A stretch of 64,000 nucleotides of DNA from Cryptomeria japonica. Taxonomy: Eukaryota > Streptophyta > Pinopsida > Cupressales > Cupressaceae. Both the position numbers and the translations under genes were made by a program. Within the stretch, counting starts at the first letter, position 1. Each line of letters opens with the position of its first letter. The stretch spans positions 762,791,648 to 762,855,647 of the forward strand of contig NC_081414.1 of assembly GCF_030272615.1 (NCBI RefSeq), in the 5' to 3' direction. The notes beneath the pieces were generated by a model. It was not told the DNA's origin. It was given only the letters and a program-made list of their open reading frames with translations, and did no database searches. Below, in pieces: positions 12,520 to 23,129 of the stretch.

Positions 12520-14100
12520 TACCTGTTTCAGTCCTCGGTCTCAAGTGTGACTATTGTTTGTGGTAGTGTTGTAATTGGTCATATCCTTTATGCGGGTGTC
12601 GAATGATGATTCGTGGTTGACCATAGTTGGTCAGGTCTCTAGTTAGAGAACCGTTTGTTAGTGCACCTCGTAAGAAGCCGTGTTTGACCAAATGATTGTT
12701 CCTTCCACTTTGAACTCCGTTCGTCTAACCTTGTGTATGTCTTGGTTTTGAGTTCGTCTGAGTATAGTCTTGTGTCGTATGGGAAGTGGCTTTCGATTGG
12801 GGGCTGCGCCCAAAGTGGCTGCGGGGTAACCCATCGAAAGTTAGTCTAATAAGTGATAACCTAACACTAGATTAGAATGTTAATCTCTAAGTAAGATAAT
12901 TGTGCTTCACACATGGGACGAGTGCTAACACAGACTCGACATACTATGAGAAGGCCTGAAATGGAAAACCACCATTCTTGTCTTCACGAAAGGATGTGTG
13001 GGTCCACATGAGACTTGGATGGGCCAGAGGTTCGGATTAGGTTGGTAGGGTAACCCAGTGTATGGGGCCGGAACCTATGAAGACCGAGGTTGAGTGATGA
13101 CACTTGTCCCTACGTTCGCTAGTTTGTTGTTGTATTGTCCTGTTAGGAGTATGTTTGTGGGTCATCCTATTGTCTGTGACCTTGTGAGTATCAGTTTTCA
13201 TGTTAGACCTTGGGTGGTGAGGACTCTATTTTGTGAATGTTCAAATGGACCTTTGTATTAGCTTTGATTATGTTCAACTGGATCCTTTCCTTTTCAAGGA
13301 TCGTTTATGTATTTATTGACCGATGCGGTCGTTTGTATATTGATTATGTGTCGCCTTGATGGCCGGATTGTAAATGGTGTAACCTCATGTATTCTTAACT
13401 TGATTATTTATCAGAGGGGCCTTGCAGTTGAGCAGACCCGGAGATGTAGCCCTTTAGGGGTGAACTCCGAGATCATTTTGGTGTTATGTGATGTTGATTC
13501 TCTTATGTTTCCTTATTCAATTTTATCATGTATGAATGGCATATGTTAGAATGTATAAGTGGATAAGATGAAAATAATTTTAAATGCATGTATGCAATTG
13601 TTTCTTGAATGTAGTAAATTGGAATATGAAAGAATGCAACTTATGATTATGGATTATATTCAGTCATTGTTAAGGAAATTAAGTGTGTATGGAAATATCT
13701 CATATGTTTATGATGAAATTCTAGTGTGTTAGAATATTAGATGGATGGCTTATATTTTAATGAAAAGCTTGAATGTAGGATATAGATAAGTCTTAATGGA
13801 TGAACCTTATCTTGTGAATTATATTGCCATCTATTGCAAGAATTTATCCTTGTTTAAGAATTATCTCATTATAAGATAATCAACTTATTGGATTTATTGT
13901 GTGAGTTAAGTGAATTGTGAAATTTAAGTAATCACGTTGGGAAACTCTTTAGGAGTTAGTTGATGTATTCCGCTATGTAACCTGAATTTTGATATCTCGT
14001 TGTATCTTAATGATGTGTTTATTTAAAAAAAAAATTATTGCACTCTATTCTTGTGTTATGGGCTAATCCCTTCGGGGTTTCCTGGTGGGGCATTACTGTC
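12520..14100 (+). repeat. Partial LTR copy, unit 3
   Basis: A third copy of the LTR tail, preceded by the same filler as unit 2 (about 12471-12519). A 17 bp deletion near 13086 removes CTGCCATGGTAACCATA-like sequence present in the other two. It ends at 14100 with GGCATTACT in place of TTACA, followed by the ancestral flank. Confidence 0.7.
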
Positions 14101-14559
14101 TAGGTACTTTCAAAATCCTTTTTTACCTTATTAAAAAAATAGATATCCAATTTGAAATGGTAGCATATAGAAAATCATATATAGCTAACATATATTATAA
14201 ATAGATCTAGTTATTAGAAGATAAAACAAGTGCCACATAGTGGCCAGTACTTACCTTATATTCTTACAATAATACAATAGAGAGTGCTCATTATTATAAC
14301 ATAGTTATAAAATTATAGTAATATCTATAACCAATTCAAGCCTTAACAATAACCTTAATTCTTACCTTAACATAATTTACACCTAGCCCAAATTTTTAAC
14401 CTAATTCTCACTCTAAATCTAACATTAAATACAACCCTAATTCTATTTTTAAAAACTTTTGACCCTAGTTTTGAATCAAACTCTAAGCCTAAATTTAATC
14501 TTAATTTATAAATAATTTGAACCTTATTTTAACCCTAAATTTAACCCTTGTTCTAACAC

Positions 14560-14637
14560 TAACTCTTATTGTAAACCTAATTTTAATCCTAATCATTATT
14601 ATAATAATTTTAAAATTATAAGAATAAATAAGAATTA
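14560..14637. other. AT-rich flank continuing past the tandem units
   Basis: After the unit 3 break the sequence stays in C-rich telomere-like words and AT-rich DNA up to AAGAATTA (14630-14637), the left target-site duplicate proposed for the first LINE. Confidence 0.4.
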
Positions 14638-14699
14638 AGATAAAAGTTCTTGATAGTCAAGATCCAAAAGGTATCTTCTGCATTCTAGATCCTCCTAAG

Positions 14700-15380
14700 G
14701 GTTTTGTCATATGGGACTTCATGATGTCTTCAAGAGAGGTGGTGGTGAAATATATAACTTGGGAAGTGCATAGCGAGGACAATGTGCACTTTTGGTTGGA
14801 TTCTTGGAATGGCCTACCTCTGCTAGGTAATCTCCCCCATCTTAGTGATGTTATGAATGCTTCGATTGCTATTTGGGGCTCTAATTTATTGGATTATGTG
14901 TGTGTTGTTGAAATACATTCTAGGAAAGTTTTGTTGAAGGATCCTTCAGAATTGCCCCTTTCTGATCAACAAAGGGCATGTTTACAACATGTCTTCTTGG
15001 AAAGGCAAGCTTATCTTTCTAACATGAAGGAAACCCTAATATGGGCTCCATCTAAGGATGAGAAATATTCAATTAAGGAAGGCTATAAAGTGATACAACA
15101 GTTAGAAAGTATAAAGTTCTCTCACAGAGCATTTTCCTTTTGCTCGAACAATTATGTTCTTCCTAAAGCTGGTTGCTTTGCTTTGCTTGCATTAAGAAAC
15201 TGAATTCTAACCAGTGACACTTTAGTGTAGCTTCACTTTGCCCAGCCTAAAGCCTTTCAAATGTATGCTATGTGATGAGGAATATGAGACAACTGATCAC
15301 CTCTTATTGAATTGTTCTTTCGCTCATGAATGTTGGTCTTTTGTATTGAATAAACTAATTTATTGTATGCCATTGCCAAA
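14700..15380 (+). pseudogene. LINE 1: ORF2 C-terminal part with zf-RVT region
   Basis: The frame 14721-15203 reads HFWLDSWNGLPLLGNLPHL, then APSKDEKYSIKEGYKVIQ, then a region with FSFCSNNYVLPKAGCFALLAL. These match the order seen after RT in plant L1 ORF2, where a nuclease-associated zinc region follows. Beyond the stop another frame gives KPFKCMLCDEEYETTDHLL and LNCSFAHECW, the C..C..H..C pattern of zf-RVT. At least one frameshift and several stops separate the pieces. Confidence 0.65.
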
Positions 15381-15549
15381 TAAATTGTGAGATATTTTTC
15401 AATGATGGCCATTTCTCTATTCAACCTCTTTGTATGCATGCATTTGGAAATGTATTCCTGATGTAGTGATTTGGGCCATCTGGTGGGAAAGAAATAAATG
15501 AGTCTTTTGTCAAGAATCCTTTCCTGTTGATAGAGTTTAGGAAGGCATT

Positions 15550-15900
15550 GTGAAATCAGTTTTGGAAATCGTCAATGCAAGTTTATCCAATATCAGATAC
15601 AATCATTACTTTTTTTCTTGGGATGACAGTATTGTCAGGGAATGGAAAGGTATTTTTATTCCTCTTGGATCAACACATATCCGGAAGGGGAGTCAAGCAG
15701 TAAACCAGTCACTTATTAAATGGCATCCTCCTTCTCAAGGGTTTGTGAAGATAAACTTCGATGGTTCATCAAGGGGTAATCCAGGGAAATCTGGTATAGG
15801 CACTTGTATCAGAGATCATCAAGCTAGAATACTAGCAATCAAAGCTTTCCCCATTCCTCTAGGGATGCTCTTTTTGCAGGGTTAGTGTTGGCAAAAAGAG
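15550..15900 (+). pseudogene. LINE 1: RNase H domain relic
   Basis: The frame 15550-15885 contains KWHPPSQGFVKINFDGSSRG followed by NPGKSGIGTCIRDHQARILA. This is the first strand and catalytic Asp region of the RNase HI fold found at the C-terminus of plant L1 ORF2. It stops after about 110 residues; the later catalytic Glu and Asp are only hinted at in other frames up to about 16170. Non-functional. Confidence 0.7.
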
Positions 15901-16199
15901 GTGGTTTTTTAAAAGTTCACATAGAGGGAGGTCCAATTTATAAATGCATGCATTAGTAGATCTTCTTTTAATTGGCGAATAACATATATCATGAACTAGA
16001 TATGGTCTTTAATTGAGTCCTTTGAAGACCATTGTATTTCCCACACTCTTGCGAAGGCAATAAAGTTGCAAATCTATTGGCCAATTTGGGTTGTGATGAT
16101 GTGTGGATAGATTCACTTAACCCAAGTTCTCATCTTAATAACTACCATCATCTCCGTGAGTTGTTTCCTGAATAATTTAGTATTATATACTAAAATACA

Positions 16200-17030
16200 G
16201 AACATTCATTTATTAGCTACCTGGCTTCGCTGTCTATGATCTATCATGCCTTAGTTCACATGTTAGTAAACAATTTTGGAGGATGTCCTAGTATCTGCCA
16301 AAGGGTGTGCGAGGGCACAAAGTTCAAAAAGTTATAAACAACAAATGTTCGGGCAGACAAACTCAAATTGGTTGTGCAATACTACGAATTGTGGGATGGT
16401 CACACCTTCATTGGTGGTCTCTTTCCTCAGTCTCCTTTTAACAAATGATGATTATATGGTTGTTTATGAAAACATCAAGAGGACTCTGGAGAACTTTTTT
16501 TTGTCATGTTTGAATATCTGTCCATTCTAGTTGGGTGATAGGGCAAGATCTGGTTTAGAAAATCCAACAGAAAAGACATGCCTTGGTGGATTTTCTAGAA
16601 CTTCAAAACTCCCTTGTTGGGGTAGAAAGTTCTTCTCCTGCTCCCCAATCTTTGCGGATACAATATTCTCTTAGCTTGGCCCCGGACTTGAATGTTTAGC
16701 CACCGGTCGATTTCATTGTAATAGATTCCAATACTCAGTTAATTCAAGACAATTCGATGAATGTTAGGGCAAGTGACCCCTCCGCAATGGAAGATTGAAA
16801 GGTTCACTTCAAGACAAGGGTTTTTTGATATGATTTTACTGATGGTATATGGGACAATCGTTTGGATTCGCCATGCATACAAAAGTGTGACACTCGAAGG
16901 TGTTAATCCCGAGAAAACATGAGAGTTTTCGGTATACGATGATGGAATTGAAGCTGTTATTTTGCATAAAATATGCTCAAGTATATATAATTGAGCTATT
17001 TCCAAATTAGTTTCTTAGGATCTGATTTGG
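16200..17030 (+). pseudogene. Unidentified decayed reading frames after the RNase H of LINE 1
   Basis: Two long but interrupted frames are visible. One (about 16548-16790) includes HALVDFLELQNSLVGVESS and VDFIVIDSNTQLIQD. Another (about 16787-17015) includes FFDMILLMVYGTIVWIRHA, TLEGVNPEKT and EFSVYDDGIEAVILHKICSS. Codon-like continuity across such lengths suggests old protein-coding sequence rather than UTR. I do not recognise the family. It lies between RNase H and the A-rich tail, so it may be part of the LINE or an older insertion. Confidence 0.35.
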
Positions 17031-17181
17031 ATTAGGTTATTGTCTTTTTTTCCATTGTATTTTCAGAGTTTTCTTTCTGGTTCTTTCCTGATGAGCCCTT
17101 GAATCAATTACTTAATTATTAATATAAATTATTAATGGTATGCCACTTTTGATTAAAAAATATATATATAATGAAGAATTA

Positions 17182-18660
17182 TAAACTAAATTATAGTAAT
17201 TTATTTAAATTATAACTATAAAATTAATATTAATCTTAATTTCAATTAATAATTATTTAATGAAAATTTAAATATAATTATTAATAATAGATTTATTATT
17301 ATATATTTTGGATAATGTTATTATATATAAATTATTTATAATTAATAAATTAATCGTTATACAATATTTTATATTATATTATTGCATTGTATAGATTTAA
17401 TATTATATGACAAGGGTATATAATATTGTATTTAATTTATGTTATAAATACAATTTAGATTATAATTAAATATGTTAATAATATTTGTCAACAATATGCA
17501 TAATATTAAATTATTTATTCAAACCTTAATCTTAGTTTTTTTAATATTTTAATAATTTAATATATTTAACATTACTAATATATTATTATATATGATTTTA
17601 TTATTCATTGATTACATATATTTAACATATTTAATTTTGATTTTCTTTTAATATCAAAAATATTTTCAATCCTAATATAAGAATTTTAATTATATTATGG
17701 TATATATATAGACTTAAATATATTAATAATATTAATGATATGAAAGAGGTACTCAAATTACATGCATGGTAATATGGAAAAGGGAAGGCAACAAACATAA
17801 CACACATTACTTTTAAAGGCACACAACCACTTTATAATGGTAGAAGAATATGCTTATTATTAATAACTTTATTTTTTCAAATCAGATTAGATTATATATT
17901 TTGTAATTGTTGAAATTTATGCTTCTTAGGTGTATACAAGTTTTATAAATATTTAGATTATTAAATTTAAACATTCTTTTCAATTCTAATTAGAACTTGT
18001 GACCTCTTACTGGTGCATAGATTCTTCATCTTTACAACTATATAAAATAGCATTCCAATATAGTAACTTTAAAATGAATAGAAATACACTGCACATAAAT
18101 TATCTATAATTTAACCCTAAACTTGTATTGAAGAGTGGAAATTTCAATTACCAACCATAGATAGCATCTTCTATCAAAATGTTGTACTTCATATATCATA
18201 GTAAAAACAGCTTCATATCTATTTGCTCAATTCAAATAAAATGGGATATCAAATTTATATATGTCACATTTTAAGGTATGAAATATCTTTTGAATATACG
18301 TAGCACACATACATATATCTATACAAAATATTGTTGTTGTAAATTTTCGAACTCTACTGATTAGAAGGTCATAAAATCTTTTTTGTGAATTCCAATCAAA
18401 ATAAAATGAAATATAGATAAAACAAACTTGATATAAAAATATTTACAATTCAATTGAAAAGAAGAAATAATAAACCTTCTGAATTTAACAAATTTATTAT
18501 CATAATTTTCCCATACAATTCCAACTTTAAAATACTATCTAAAATACATAAAACCATCTATTCTAAATCGATCAATCTATCAAGAAACAATCCAAAAATT
18601 CTCTTACTCAATGAAATTTATATCTTCATACAGGCTTAGGTTGAAAGCTAAATGCTGTGT
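17182..18660. other. AT-rich spacer; from about 17720 it is the 3' flank of the F-box pseudogene block
   Basis: There is no gene. The first ~500 bp are extremely AT-rich with TAATATTAAT words. From about 17720 onward the sequence matches 51960-52740 (for example ATGGAAAAGGGAA, CACACAAC, TTTTAAAGGCACACAAC), which lies downstream of the intact F-box gene. The segment is therefore part of the duplicated F-box block. Confidence 0.6.
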
Positions 18661-19930
18661 CATACCTAAAATATCTTAGAGATGGAGGAAGTCTGATCTC
18701 TCCGGTAAACTATACACAAATACAAATAGCTTTCTATTACTATGCCCACTTTCGAAACACAAAAAAATTCCAACCCCAACAAAATGGCCCTCCCCAACAA
18801 AGTGGCCCTCCACACCGGGCAGCTCCATTCCACCTGAAAAACCCGGCTTTATGAATTCACAACACATATTAGAAGGCATTCTTGTCAACTCCTTCCAGCT
18901 CCATATCGACTTCTCCTCCTCCCAAAACAATTCCCATACAATCGCTTGAAAGTTCACTAATCTCGATTCTGCGGGAAATGGTATATATTTTACCACAAAC
19001 AGGATCGTCGACCCACAAACAACTACTTCATCGATCCATGAGTTTATAATATCCCCCAGAATTGTTAGATTCGCCTCTGGAAAAATCACGAATTCCCATC
19101 GCTTAGTTTCCAGGTCCCAAATCAAAAATTCCATCGCACCTGAATCACAGACGAGATGATCTTTGGCACAAAGAATAGTAACAACATGAAAATCCTCTTC
19201 GGGCAGAGGTAGTTTATCTTCAATCCGCCATGTCATTTGAAAGCAATGGTAAATTTTTTCTTCTTTTGGTAGACCCACAATTTTGTAGGATTCCCCGTTG
19301 TCCATTATTGCCATTACAATGAAATTCTCTGCTATGAATGCGGGAATATATCTGTACATGCCTATAAGTTGATTACAGATCATATATGCTTTCTGAGGCT
19401 CTGCGATTTCGATTAGCAGTAGGCGTGCACCTGATTTAGTACAAAATCATGAATAGTCTTGTGAGAGATTTTCAATTATTGGGCCAAAAACAAAGTGAAA
19501 TAGTCTTCCATGATTGTGTGAGAAAACAGTAAGTCATGGCATGCGTTTGATTGCAGAGGAGACATACATCTACAAGAGGATAACAACACATTCCATTCTT
19601 TACACACAGCGAAATCGGGAACTGAACTCCATCGGGGCGCACTATAGTTCCCACCCAACCCCGAATTATATAGAGGGGGGGTGGGGGGTTATATTGACAC
19701 CCACCCTGCATGCCCCTTAGAATAGTAGGGCTAGCCCCCTACAATCGAGCTACAATTATTATTGGGGGGGGAGGGTATTATATATCTGCGAAGGGCTAGC
19801 AGGCAGATTAATAAAGAGGGTTCTCGATATTTGCAACTAGAATTGTTACTCTAGCCCCCTACTATTCTATGGGCTCGCATTATTCTAGCAAGTTAATTAA
19901 TAAGGAGGGCCCTGCTAGATTAATGGCAGA

Positions 19931-20104
19931 GGGTCTCGATATATCTGCGATGGGGTGGGAGGGAATTCTAGTATAGCTGGCCGTTGGGCCCCTACCATTC
20001 TGACGGTAGTCGGTATAGGGTCTCGATATATCTGCGATGGGGTGGGAGGGAATTCTAGTATAGCTGGCCATTGGGCCCCTACCATTCTGACGGTAGTCGG
20101 TATA
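19931..20104. repeat. 87 bp tandem pair inside the GC-rich insert
   Basis: GGGTCTCGATATATCTGCGA opens both copies (19931 and 20018). Each continues through GGTGGGAGGGAATTC, GGGCCCCTACC and ATTCTGACGGTAGTCGG. The copies differ at only a few bases, so the duplication is recent. Confidence 0.85.
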
Positions 20105-20782
20105 TAGTTGGAGGTCCTTATTAATTAGCTTGTTAGAATCAGGTGCGCGAGTCGGAAGGTTCGTTTTCCAGCCGTTCCGGATTGAAGAGAATCTCGGTAA
20201 GTGGTCCGGGTAGCGTTTCTCGGCAAAGATGCTGAAAGGTGAGCGGGGAGTGAAGGCGAAGCGGTGCGACGGAGGATGGGACCTACAGAGCTATATTCCT
20301 CCACCGGTTTTTATCCAGCTGTACAGCGCGACTGAGTATACTTAATATACGGCACTTCAGGCAGAGCATTTCCAGAGATTCTTTCTCCGGGAATAAAGAG
20401 TCGGAGGTATAGCAGCTCTTAACTCGGTTGGAGGATATTCGTAGCTGACACGTCGCATAATATGCTGCTTCCGGATCGAGATCGGATTGATCCTCTTTAG
20501 CGGATTAAGCCACTATTTTTCATGGTAACGGTACGAACGGCTAAGGCCCGATACAGGATTGGTGTTTTCAAACCATCGATACCCCCCCCACGGCGTCTCG
20601 ACCGGGTCGTGGTTCAGATCCAGCGGTATTGGGATAGGTGGTCCCACACTTCCTCCGTTCTTGTGTGCCCGCACCCTTTCACGAAACCTTCGCACACTTG
20701 TTTGCAGAAATGGGGTATGTATATGGATGCACCGAAGAGTGGAACGGCCCAGAAATGAACACCAGAGAGAACAACAATTAAT

Positions 20783-20836
20783 CTACCGACTACCGTCAGA
20801 ATGGTAGGGGCCCAACTATTCCCTCCCACCCTGCAT
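20783..20836. repeat. Inverted copy of the 87 bp unit's right half
   Basis: CTACCGACTACCGTCAGAAT, then GGTAGGGGCCCAACTATTCC and CTCCCACCC, is the reverse complement of the 20047-20103 region, minus about 18 bp in the middle. Together with the tandem pair it forms a large stem with a loop of about 680 bp. Confidence 0.75.
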
Positions 20837-21429
20837 TGGGAAACTATAGTTGCCCGTTTTTGGGGGTCCAATCCGCGACTGCGACATAAAACCAGTTGAT
20901 GATTGAGCTATTGACGAGCTACGCACTCTTCATCAGGACATAGTATATTCGGCTAAGCAGCTAACCAATAGATATGTAGCCGGGTTGGGTGGGTCTCGAA
21001 ATTGATGGATATGGATGGATATACGCATGGATGTACGCACAGAAAGGAATGGATTGAGCTAACGAATTTATGTTTGGATGATCGAGCCTTAGCCATCGGT
21101 CAGAAACGCCTCGTGGCGATCAGAAACAAACGGAGCTTGACACAGAAGTCGAGTGTCCATCAGGGACTTGACAAAATGCGTTCAACATATAAGAACTACC
21201 TTCATTCTTCATTCACGCCCGTAGGGCGCATCCATCACCTTATAGAGCTGTCAGCCCAACCTTCTATAGTTGGCTGCGGCTGCCCGGTTATAGTTATAGT
21301 CGGCTGCGGATTATTAAGTCACGGATTAGATTACGCAACGCGGCCAGATACGAGTTCAGATACAGCCTTACTCCCCATTAATGACTGAGCTATTGATGAG
21401 CTAATGACTGAGCCAGTGATAAGCTACGG

Positions 21430-21930
21430 ATTATTCACCCGCATTCTCCTCTCAATCAGGCACAGGTGCTTCCAATCGGGCACACCGCCTTCGATCGGGG
21501 ACAGAGGTAGACCCATTGGTGAGGCACAGGCGGTCACGACAGAGGTTGAGCACAGATGTTGGTTCAGAACATACGTTTAGCCGTCGATCGGGAACAGAGG
21601 AAGATCTAGGTAAACGTCTCGATCAGAGGTAGACCTGGGCACACACGCTCAGCACAAACGTTGAGGATAGATGTTGATCCGCTATCGATGGCCCCTACCC
21701 CTACGGGGAAGGGAGTTTTTTTTGGAACAGAGAGAGAGCTGGGCACAGGCGTTCAGAAACGGGGTCTTCTGGGACAGGGGTTCCACGATCACGAACAGGG
21801 GCACGGGTGTTAAAGACAGAGCTTGAGCTACAACAGAGGAAAAGGGACAGAGGTTGAGCTATCCGGAACGAGGCTGAGTTCAGCAACAGAGGTTAACGTA
21901 TCCATAGGGACAGAAGTCGACGTATTGATC
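21430..21930. repeat. Scattered ACAGAGGT / GATCGGG words
   Basis: Within 500 bp the words (G)ACAGAGG(T), GATCGGG, GAGCACAG and CACAGGCG recur many times at irregular spacing, as in a decayed array or a tract with a short ancestral monomer. No coding potential is recognised. Confidence 0.45.
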
Positions 21931-22099
21931 GGGCGCGGCCCCTACTATCTATAGGCTTCATCACTCTTCTCATTGCCTGCAATACCCTTTCCCTTCTCTT
22001 TCCCTTCTCTTTCATTGTACTCAACAATAATACGCTTTCCCTTCTCTTTCCGGGGTTCTCAATAATACCCATGCACTCAATATCCATTGTCATCTCCAT

Positions 22100-23129
22100 A
22101 GATAGTATATGTGATCCCTGAGATGGAGAGCGTAGAAAGGAGAATCCCTTGGATATACACTCACAAAGGAATCCCCTTCCCTCATCTATCTTGCCCTAAA
22201 TATATGCATTATCTACCGTGCCATAACCTGTCGTATCTTGCTCTAATTCTTTCCTATCTTGTCTTGCTTCAATACATGTTTCATGCGTGGGGTTAGTGGA
22301 GATAATTCATTAATCGAGATGATTCATTAGTTAACTATTTTAATAGTTGTGATAGTATTTAATTATTTAAACTATCAATGTTTTAATTTTTTTAATTGTA
22401 TTGTAGTAGTATTATAAGTTTATTATTAGTGTTGATGAAAGTAATTAATTTTTTTTTTATAAATTTAAAATGCATAATTTAAGTTTTTAAATTATAGAAA
22501 TTATTTTTATTTGGATTTAAAAAATTACATAATATATATTATTTTTAATTTTTTTTATCAAATTTATTTTACAATTTCACAAATTACATAATATATATTA
22601 TTTTTAAGTTTTCTTATCAAATTTATTTTTACACATCCACCAAAATATATTTAGCAAATCATCTAAGAAAATATTTAGCAAATTATTTAGACTCTATCTA
22701 ATTTTTTTAAAGATTTATATAATAGATAAACATATATAATATTAAAAAAACATTAATTAATAATATAGTACTAATATTTATCATAATAAATTATTAAATA
22801 ACAATGACATAATAATAAATATATTAAAATTATACAATAATATTATAATATAATTATAACATACTTATAATTTAATAATTCAAATACAATTTTCTAAGAA
22901 TCCTAGGGTCAAATTATTTCATTCTATTTATTACTTTATTAAAACCACAATACTTGGGAGTTGTTCATAATTACAATCTCTTTTTTTTGTCCTTTTCTTT
23001 TTAGTTACCTCAAGAAAATAAAAACAATAAAACATCATATTCAATGATCTAGATCTAACAACCTAACTATAGAGGAGCATTACAAATCATTCATCTTAAA
23101 GAAATTGAGAGAGGTTTTAAATAACCATC
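22100..23129. other. 5' flank of the F-box pseudogene and AT-rich spacer
   Basis: 22100-22460 matches 54040-54300 upstream of the intact F-box gene (shared CTATCTTGTCTT, TTTTAATAGTTGTGATA). 23030-23130 matches 54390-54480 (GGAGCATTACAAATCAT, TTTAAATAACCAT). Between them is AT-rich DNA absent from the other copy. No gene is seen; a 59 bp tandem pair lies at 22522-22640. Confidence 0.6.
22522..22640. repeat. 59 bp AT-rich tandem pair
   Basis: AAATTACATAATATATATTA recurs at 22522 and 22581, with the following TTTTTAA and TTATCAAATTTATTTT also repeated. Small local duplication. Confidence 0.7.

Larger units (their letters stand above)
3005..14559. repeat. Three tandem units of a composite segment (about 4.6, 4.9 and 2.0 kb)
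   Basis: Unit 1 is 3005-7606, unit 2 is 7607-12519, and unit 3 is 12520 to about 14559, where it stops. Each unit holds the tail of the long LTR (from TACCTGTTTCAG), then about 460 bp of genomic flank. Units 1 and 2 continue into a minus-strand gag-bearing fragment. Offsets between matching positions are constant: 4602 between units 1 and 2 before the gag start, and 4913 after it, because unit 1 lacks 311 bp. Unit 3 has lost 17 bp near 13086. The units are nearly identical by eye, so the amplification is younger than the elements it contains. Confidence 0.85.
14638..17173 (+). mobile_element. 5'-truncated L1-type LINE (LINE 1)
   Basis: The plus strand carries, in order, the end of a reverse-transcriptase ORF, a zinc-binding 'zf-RVT' region and an RNase H relic, then about 1 kb of poorly conserved sequence ending in a TTAAAAAATATATATATA tail. 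The 8 bp word AAGAATTA occurs at 14630-14637 and again at 17174-17181, fitting a target-site duplication, though AT-rich words can match by chance. The endonuclease and RT core are missing, as expected from incomplete reverse transcription. Confidence 0.6.
19632..21955. other. GC-rich 2.3 kb insert of unknown origin inside the F-box pseudogene
   Basis: The ends are set by where homology to the intact gene stops (after GAACTGAACTCCA, 19631) and resumes (CTTCATCACT, about 21956). The target lost about 75 bp, and I see no terminal inverted repeat or target-site duplication at the outer ends. Base composition is near even, in sharp contrast to the roughly one-third GC of the surroundings. It contains an 87 bp tandem pair, an inverted copy of part of it, poly-G runs and many GGGGCCCCTAC words. 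Small frames (20614-20871, 21002-21388 and others) have no recognised domain. Organelle-derived DNA (for example mitochondrial) is one candidate; another is a non-coding mobile element. Confidence 0.55.
18676..22099 (-). pseudogene. F-box protein pseudogene, split by a 2.3 kb insert
   Basis: This is a broken paralogue of the intact gene at 52777-54039. The C-terminal part is the frame 18676-19383 (MICNQLIGMYRYIPAFIAEN ... ELTRMPSNMCCEFI); the F-box-proximal part lies in 19472-19631 (VCKEWNVLL, AMTYCFLTQSWKTISLCF). The N-terminus is at 21956-22099 (MEMTMDIECMGIIEN, TMKEKGK). Defects: a frameshift and loss near 19384-19472, loss of about 75 bp of coding sequence around the F-box, and a GC-rich 2.3 kb insert at that point (19632-21955). 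The N-terminal start matches residue 21 of the intact protein (MEIRMDNDCMGVIEN), supporting that Met as the original start. Not expected to make a protein. Confidence 0.8.

Noticed and set aside
20513-20871. Several overlapping small frames in the GC-rich insert
   Set aside because: Overlapping frames on both strands are expected in GC-richer DNA; no homology is recognised.
19632-21955. Helitron (5' TC, 3' CTRR, A/T target)
   Set aside because: A TC is present near the left edge, but no CTRR end with hairpin was found at the right edge, and target sequence was lost.
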